From assembly GCA_030019105.1 (NCBI GenBank), contig JASEGY010000133.1:1-8398 (forward strand): a stretch of 8,398 nt of DNA. Direction: 5' to 3'. Source of the DNA: a bacterium. Its GTDB lineage: Bacteria; UBA9089; JASEGY01. A program made the translations under genes and the position numbers. Below are positions 1 through 5,600 of the stretch, in pieces (the stretch's first letter is position 1; each line of letters begins with the position of its first letter). The notes beneath the pieces were generated by a model. That model saw nothing but the letters and a program-made list of their open reading frames with translations. It had not been told where the DNA came from and searched no databases.

Positions 1-87
1 AACAGGTGGGGGAATCTTCGTGACCCTGATGGGGGAATATGATGGCCCTCGACAAATTTGGAAGAAGTGTCCCAGAAGTGCCCCTCA
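1..87. mobile_element. Putative terminus of an IS21-family-like insertion sequence (partial)
   Basis: Read on the minus strand the stretch begins TGAGGGGCACTTCTGGGACA at 87 and carries two sets of internal direct repeats. One is GAAGTGTCCCA / GAAGTGCCCCT (64-74, 75-85). The other is TGGGGGAAT at 7-15 and 30-38, 23 bp apart, each within a longer similar unit (5-27 and 28-49). Ends opening with TG and holding multiple repeated transposase-binding motifs are typical of IS21-family elements. No coding sequence of the element is visible; it would lie left of the window. The border at 87 is inferred from the TG/CA rule alone. Confidence 0.45.
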
Positions 88-197
88 GATGTTTTTTAGT
101 GCTTTGAGCCCACTGATTTTAAATTATAGTATATAAAAATGGGTGAGTCAAGAGGAAAGTTAAGGAAAAGAGAAAAATTAAAGAGCTGATTGGGACC
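88..197. other. Intergenic region downstream of pbpC
   Basis: This AT-rich spacer follows the pbpC stop codon (TAA, 200-198). Apart from the leftward promoter it holds a pyrimidine-rich stretch on the minus strand (about 152-185). I see no GC-rich stem followed by a U-run, so there is no convincing intrinsic terminator for the operon. Confidence 0.5.
123..151 (-). promoter_or_regulatory. Sigma70-type promoter reading leftward out of the window
   Basis: On the minus strand TTGACT (151-146) is followed by a 17-bp spacer and a perfect TATAAT (128-123). The spacer is AT-rich next to the -10 box. Transcription would start near position 116 and run away from pbpC towards the left edge. It lies 47 bp beyond the pbpC stop codon and cannot serve either gene here, so it must drive something outside the window, or formerly did so before the putative IS end at about 87. 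Confidence 0.65.
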
Positions 198-2684
198 TTA
201 AAGTACCCGAATTTGAACGCCCCTGGTGGTTATAACTGAGTTATCAAGGCATCGGGCTATTGCCCGGATGGAGTAGATCCCTTCACTTAACGGCCATAAG
301 GCAGTAAAAGGGGGGCCTGTGGTCGCAATCTTACGGTCGTTCACCAGATAGGTAAGATAAATTACCCCTTCGGGAACAATGGCTTCAAGCCGCAAGGTCT
401 GGTATTCCCGCCGCAGGATTGGATCTATCTTGAAGATGCTGCCATCGGAAGGGAAAGCTATTCTGAATTCCTGAGACCGATGTCGGTTAGACTTTAAGAC
501 AAGGGGCCTTAAATCCGAAGAGACTTCCATGCTGCCGGCTTCAGGTTGAGGGATACGATTCTCATGCATCCAGCGGCGATAAATAGGGGGATAAATTTCA
601 TAAACGCTGTATTTGCCTTCAGGAGAGCAAAAGAAGCGATGGATGTCGCATGGCTTCTTTGGTTCGAAACCGGATAAATATATCTCTTCTATCTCATCAG
701 GACAGTGAGGCCCTTTTAATGCCCCTGAGATCGGGCAGATTCTACAACGCACGATACCGGATGGCTCCTGAAATCCCCAGCCGAGGCCGTAATCTCTTAG
801 TCGAAATATGATGTTACGAAACAAAGGAGCGGCTCCGCTTATCCCTGAGACATTCCTCATTGACCTGGCATTGAAATTTCCCATCCAGACGCCTACCGTG
901 AAATTTGGGGTATATCCTACCGTCCAGTTATCACGATACCCCTTTGAAGTTCCGGTTTTGACCGCCACCGCATCGGGTAGAGAGAGCGGATTTTCGTAAC
1001 CAAAGGCAGGAACACGAGCCACGGGATCAGAGAGAATGTCCGTAAGGAGATAAGCAATCTGGGGTGAGAAGACCGTGGTTTGATCCTGGCTCGGCTGATA
1101 GGTAAGGCCGTCTGTTTCGATAATCAATCGATGCGGCCTGAATTGGCCACTGTTGGCCAGGGCCATGTAGGCCCTGCTGAGCTCTAACAGGGTTACCTCA
1201 CCGTTACCCAGCGTCAATCCAAGCCCGTAATGCGCGGCATCCTTTGTCAATGACTCAAAACCGGCCAGCCGCAGTCTGTGGAGTAAAACCTCAACACCCA
1301 TTCTTTCTAGCACCCTGACGGCAGGCACATTATAGGAACAGGCAAGCGCTGTCCGTAATCGCACTGGACCGTGGTAGGTCTCATCGTAATTTTTGGGGGT
1401 AAAATTACCACCCCTTATCGAGACATGGGTTTCAATATCCGCCAGCAGGGTAGATGGACTCATCCCCTGTTCAAGGGCGAGACCATAAGTGAAAGGTTTC
1501 AACGTCGAGCCTGGCTGACGTCGGGCCAGGCATCCGTTTACCTGCCCACTACGATGGTCATCAAAGAAGTCGGCTGAGCCTACCAGGGCAAGGACATCAC
1601 CTGTCCGGTTGTTTAAAACTATGGCCGCGGCATTGCTGCAGTCATAATTCTTCATCTCTTCTACCTGTTTGGTAAGAAGCCCCTCAATATCTCTCTGAAG
1701 GTAATAATCAAGTGTCGTCGTAACTCTCCGGGGCTTATACCCCCTCTCTTTTAATTCGCCTCTCACCATCTCACAGAAATGAGGGGCACGAAATCTAACT
1801 TCTCTGGGTATAAGGTCGATTTTCTCATTTAAGGCCATTGAGTATTGTTGCTTGTCAATTTGGGCATTGTTCATCGTCTCGGCCATTTGGGTAGGGCGAC
1901 CGTAGGGGCGGGTTTCAAACCCGCCCCTACGTCGTTCGTGGGGCGCACTTGCGGACAGAAACCAGGTTTCTTCAAAAAACCTGGTTTCTAAGGCACTCGA
2001 CTCCGCTTCAAAGACCTGCTTCAAGATATGCCTCTGTCGTTTAATAGCTAAGTCCAGATGAATATACGGGTTATATAATGAAGGCGCCTGGATCAAACCA
2101 GCTAAGAAGGCTGATTCAGCCAGGGAAAGATCAGTCGGGCCTTTCCCAAAATAAAGATTAGAGGCCGCGGCTATTCCAAAGATTTGATTGCCAAAGGAGA
2201 CACGGTTGAGATATTGTTCCAGGATTTGTGACCTGGTCAGGGTGTGTTCAAGGCGGAGGGCTTGATGCATCTCGATAAGTTTAGACAAGAGTGTTCTGGG
2301 ATGGGGGATAAGATTTCGCACTAATTGCTGAGTTATGGTCGAACCACCGGAGACAATACGTCCGGTCCTGATATTCTGCCACGCCGCCCTCAGGACCGCC
2401 CTCAGATCGATCCCCTGGTGATGAAAAAATCTCCGGTCTTCGCTGGCGATGAGGCATTTAACCACGTAAGGTGAAATCTGATCGAGACTGGCCCACTGTG
2501 AGACACCTTCTTTATCAGACATTACCTCCCGTAAGATAATGCCGTGACGGTCGAGGACTCGCATAGATACGAAAGGCTCAATTTGTAAGACATCCGATGA
2601 TATCGGGATAAGGCTTGTCCCCCATATCGCCAGGGTGAATAAGACGCCGCTGCCTATCAGCCATTTCCACCAGCCCCATCTCAT
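198..2684 (-). CDS. pbpC: Penicillin-binding protein 1C (bifunctional GT51 transglycosylase / transpeptidase)
   Basis: This 828-residue class A PBP polymerises lipid II glycan strands and is built to cross-link peptides on the periplasmic face of the inner membrane. A short cytoplasmic tail and one membrane anchor (about 6-28) precede the GT51 domain. Its motifs are EDRRFFHHQG (catalytic Glu82) and GGSTITQQ (113-120), followed by KLIEM, which matches the E. coli PbpC pattern in lacking the usual Arg of RKxxE. The transpeptidase domain has PGSTLKPF (nucleophile Ser393, Lys396), SYN (450-452) and KTGTS (Lys576). A PbpC-specific BiPBP_C domain occupies about 735-828. E. coli PbpC is 770 residues; much of the excess is a roughly 40-residue insertion at about 228-268, between the two enzymatic domains, encoded by palindromic repeats. 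All catalytic residues remain and the frame is open, so the gene looks functional. The start ATG overlaps the A2M stop codon (ATGA), with only a weak GGTGA upstream, which suggests translational coupling. Confidence 0.96.
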   Translation of the reverse strand: MRWGWWKWLIGSGVLFTLAIWGTSLIPISSDVLQIEPFVSMRVLDRHGIILREVMSDKEGVSQWASLDQISPYVVKCLIASEDRRFFHHQGIDLRAVLRAAWQNIRTGRIVSGGSTITQQLVRNLIPHPRTLLSKLIEMHQALRLEHTLTRSQILEQYLNRVSFGNQIFGIAAASNLYFGKGPTDLSLAESAFLAGLIQAPSLYNPYIHLDLAIKRQRHILKQVFEAESSALETRFFEETWFLSASAPHERRRGGFETRPYGRPTQMAETMNNAQIDKQQYSMALNEKIDLIPREVRFRAPHFCEMVRGELKERGYKPRRVTTTLDYYLQRDIEGLLTKQVEEMKNYDCSNAAAIVLNNRTGDVLALVGSADFFDDHRSGQVNGCLARRQPGSTLKPFTYGLALEQGMSPSTLLADIETHVSIRGGNFTPKNYDETYHGPVRLRTALACSYNVPAVRVLERMGVEVLLHRLRLAGFESLTKDAAHYGLGLTLGNGEVTLLELSRAYMALANSGQFRPHRLIIETDGLTYQPSQDQTTVFSPQIAYLLTDILSDPVARVPAFGYENPLSLPDAVAVKTGTSKGYRDNWTVGYTPNFTVGVWMGNFNARSMRNVSGISGAAPLFRNIIFRLRDYGLGWGFQEPSGIVRCRICPISGALKGPHCPDEIEEIYLSGFEPKKPCDIHRFFCSPEGKYSVYEIYPPIYRRWMHENRIPQPEAGSMEVSSDLRPLVLKSNRHRSQEFRIAFPSDGSIFKIDPILRREYQTLRLEAIVPEGVIYLTYLVNDRKIATTGPPFTALWPLSEGIYSIRAIARCLDNSVITTRGVQIRVL
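1901..1931. repeat. 31-bp perfect palindrome (15-bp arms, 1-nt centre) inside pbpC
   Basis: The left arm CGTAGGGGCGGGTTT (1901-1915) and right arm AAACCCGCCCCTACG (1917-1931) are exact reverse complements around one C. The sequence type GTAGGGGCGGGTTT...AAACCCGCCCCTAC resembles a dispersed palindromic repeat seen in cyanobacteria and several uncultured phyla (recalled, not searched). It encodes RRRGGFETRPY in the pbpC frame and would form a very stable mRNA hairpin. With a one-base bulge the stem can extend by CGAC (1897-1900) pairing with GTCG (1931-1934). Confidence 0.9.
1957..1989. repeat. 33-bp inverted repeat (13-bp arms, 7-nt loop) inside pbpC
   Basis: AGAAACCAGGTTT (1957-1969) and AAACCTGGTTTCT (1977-1989) are perfect complements flanking CTTCAAA. 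The type resembles the AGAAACC(A/G)GGTTTCTT dispersed repeats common in cyanobacterial genomes (from memory). In pbpC it encodes ETRFFEETWF, a peptide signature typical of such repeats when they sit inside genes. It lies 25 bp from the other palindrome. Confidence 0.88.
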
Positions 2685-5600
2685 TTAATCTTCACCATTC
2701 CCTCATCGGTCCTGCCGAAGACATCAGGATCGTACATCTCTTCTACTTTAGTGGCCGGTGCATGGAATTGGCCCGGCGTCAGGGCCTTGATAATATATGA
2801 GAAGATGTGTCTTCCCTCGCATAGAGAATCAGCAAACACCAGCATCCGGTCATCGTATATCTCTGAATGGTTAAAGGTGCCCCACCACCTCTCTGATGCA
2901 CCGGCGGTATTTCCCCTTAACTGCCGTTTTACTTCCTGTGATTCGGTCTGAAATTCGAGGTTAAGTATCTCAAAGCCGGCCGGCACAGGATCGTCCACCA
3001 CTACGAAATTTCTCTCTTGAGAAGTGGCTACTTCCAGAGTTACGATATACTTTTCCCCCGCCCGGTAAGTTTCTCCCATCGTATCACCCTTATCAAAGGA
3101 TCGCACCGTCTTGCGCATAGCCATCCCTTCATCGGCTGCCTTTAACTTCTGAGCCGGGGCGTAGGTCATGCGGACACCGTAATACAATCTCCCCGCACCT
3201 TTCTTTTCCACCAATAATGGAATTGGTTTGCCCTGGCTAAATCCCTCAAAGTCTGCCTCCCGGCTAAGGATGCGATTCTCATAACCTTTAAATATCTGCT
3301 GGAGAATGGCTTTGCCCTCCAGCCGTATCAAGGCCTCAAAATTCGGTTCCTCTTTCTCATATCGCTGATAGTAATCGGCTAATGCCCAGAAGACATAGAT
3401 GTTCTCCTGAGTCGATCTCCATCTACCTGCCTTCCGTTCTTTAACCAGCCACCTAATCACCTTCTCCTTAAATGGAAAATCCCTTTCCGCCTCAATAAAT
3501 GACTGCAAGATAGCGGCCGTAGTCCTCACATTGGAATCATGAATCCAGTCCATCCCCTCTAATTTATGTTCTTCAAAATGGGCAGTGGTAGAAGCCACTT
3601 CGATCTTATTGAGCAATGTCCGGGCAACATTTTCTTCCATCGTGGTGTCCATTTTCTCACGATGAATCGCCTTGAGTAGATATGCCTTACCAAAGAGCGG
3701 AATCTGGTCATACTTCTCATACAACAAGTTAATGGTACCCTGATCTGCTTTCCCGGCTAAAGAGAGCACATAACAGATATACGACTTGATACACAGATCC
3801 GGATAGATGCTGTAGGGATAATGCCAGTCAAAGGTTTGACCTCGCAGGTATTCCTGCAAATATCCTTTAGCCTTATCCAGCACCTCTTCATCAATACCGT
3901 ATCCCTTCTCTTTGGCCTTGACCAGGGTAAAGGCAGCATAAGCCGTGAGATAAGGCGAGATCAGGCCTCCTGGCCAGTAAGCGAATCCGCCGCACGCATC
4001 CTGGAAATCTTTCATCCTGGAAAGCACCTGATTTACCTCGTTATCCATCTCCTCAGAAGTAAGATTGACTAAATCGAATCTTAGCAAGATTTCTTTAGCC
4101 AATATAATAGGTAGAATGCGAGATATCTTCTGCTCCAGGCAGAGGTAAGGGTAGGCCATCAAGTATCTGAGGCTGCCTTCCAGATCAGCCAGCCCGGTAG
4201 ATGAGGCCCAAACCGAGATACCCCCTATCCCCTTATAAATATCCTTTGGGATGATCACCTGCTGAGCTGAGGAATCGGTAATACTTTCAAAATGGGCGAC
4301 TGCTTCGGTCGGCCTGGGAAGTTGTACCGGGATTGAGACCCGGAGGGCATCGGTTTCATTTTCCAGTCGGGCGATGAAGGAAAAGGCAGCCTTACCTACC
4401 GATTTAGTCAGATAGGAAAAGGTAACCTCAGCACATTCGCCGTGTTCGAGTTCGACTGTTTTTAAGGAGGTTTCGGAGATCTCGGCATTTTCAGCCTTAG
4501 CCTCTACCGTGATCTTTGCTCGGCGTTTGGCATAATTATGCAGTAACACGCCCGCTTTAAATTTATCACCCTGCCGGGAGAAACGTGGTAGGGTCGATTG
4601 CATCATCAATGGTTTGCTCACCGTGATTCTCTGCTCGGCAGACCCAAATAAGGAGTCTTTGGAATGAACCGTAGCCATTACCCGGAAACTGGTCAGATTA
4701 TCAGGCAGTTTGAACCTCACCGCGGCTGTGCCTCGTTTATCAGTATAGATACTATCCTTGTAATAGGCGGTAGCCAGGAATTTAGTGCGAAACAACTCAA
4801 AACCACCGCTGCCACCGCGATTTTCCCCCTTCTCTCCATAATGCCGCTGTCCGATGACGTGTATCCTGCTTTCTGCGGTGGCGACAGACAAGGGTCGATT
4901 CCCGTAAAAGTCACCAAAGGCATCAGGCGTGGTATAACCTATCAAATTAAGCACCCCTACATCCACCACCGCCAGCGTTACCTCGGCATGCCTCGGCCGT
5001 CCCCGCTGATCCTCCACCTTAAACCGCACCTCCACTTCTTCTCCCGGCCGATATTCATTGCGATCAGTAGAAAGTGCTACCCTTAGTCTTTTATTCCCGG
5101 GGTCAACAGGTAGATTGATATATCCCATCTTAAATGAAGGCTTACCTAAATCCTGATTCTCATCAGAAAACTTATCAAAGGCCTTCCTGCCCTGGATGAG
5201 CACGACACTTACGTAAACATTAGGGATATGGTCTTCCTCAATAGGGATCTCAATGAGGTCAGTGCTCCCTTTGAGGTGGACCACCTTGCTTTCCATAATT
5301 AACTCTCTTTCAAGGGTAACCAGGGCAGTGGCTTCTTCATAAGGTGATTTTACTAAAATCCTGGCCACATCACCTGGCTTGTATTTAGCCGCATCAGCCT
5401 CCAGCTCAATTTGGTCATCGTCACGTCGCTCCCAGCCACAGTAACCTTCTCCGACAGTATAGAACCAGTCATCGGTATGGATTTCATTGCCACGCTGATC
5501 CTTACCACTCGCCCGGATTAAATAATAACCAACCTGATCCGGCCTAACAAGCACCGTGGAAAAGGTATCAGTAGTAATTAAATCGGTAGAGAAAATCTCT

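Larger units (their letters stand above)
1880..2005. mobile_element. Composite miniature repeat insertion, in frame within pbpC (borders approximate)
   Basis: The two palindromes and their short spacers form one block that adds about 40 residues in the linker between the GT51 and transpeptidase domains. Homologous PbpC sequences run from the helix RQRHILKQVFEAE almost directly into a segment like IDKQQYSMALNEKI, so the residues between look extra. The block contains no transposase; any movement would have needed enzymes supplied elsewhere. No target-site duplication is obvious, so the ends are inferred from protein comparison only. Confidence 0.6.

Noticed and set aside
152..197. Intrinsic terminator after pbpC
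   Set aside because: The minus strand has a U/C-rich stretch here but no stable GC-rich stem directly before it.
808..999. Short plus-strand frame antisense to the pbpC KTG region
   Set aside because: The opposite strand encodes the conserved KTGTS motif and surrounding transpeptidase core, so this is a shadow frame.
1901..1989. CRISPR-like repeat-spacer arrangement
   Set aside because: The two palindromes differ in sequence, occur once each, and lie in an open coding frame; there is no repeated unit with regular spacers.
4664..5086. 140-codon open frame on the plus strand
   Set aside because: It lies wholly antisense to the conserved A2M bait/core region, has no recognisable domain or ribosome binding site, and its composition follows from the opposite strand.
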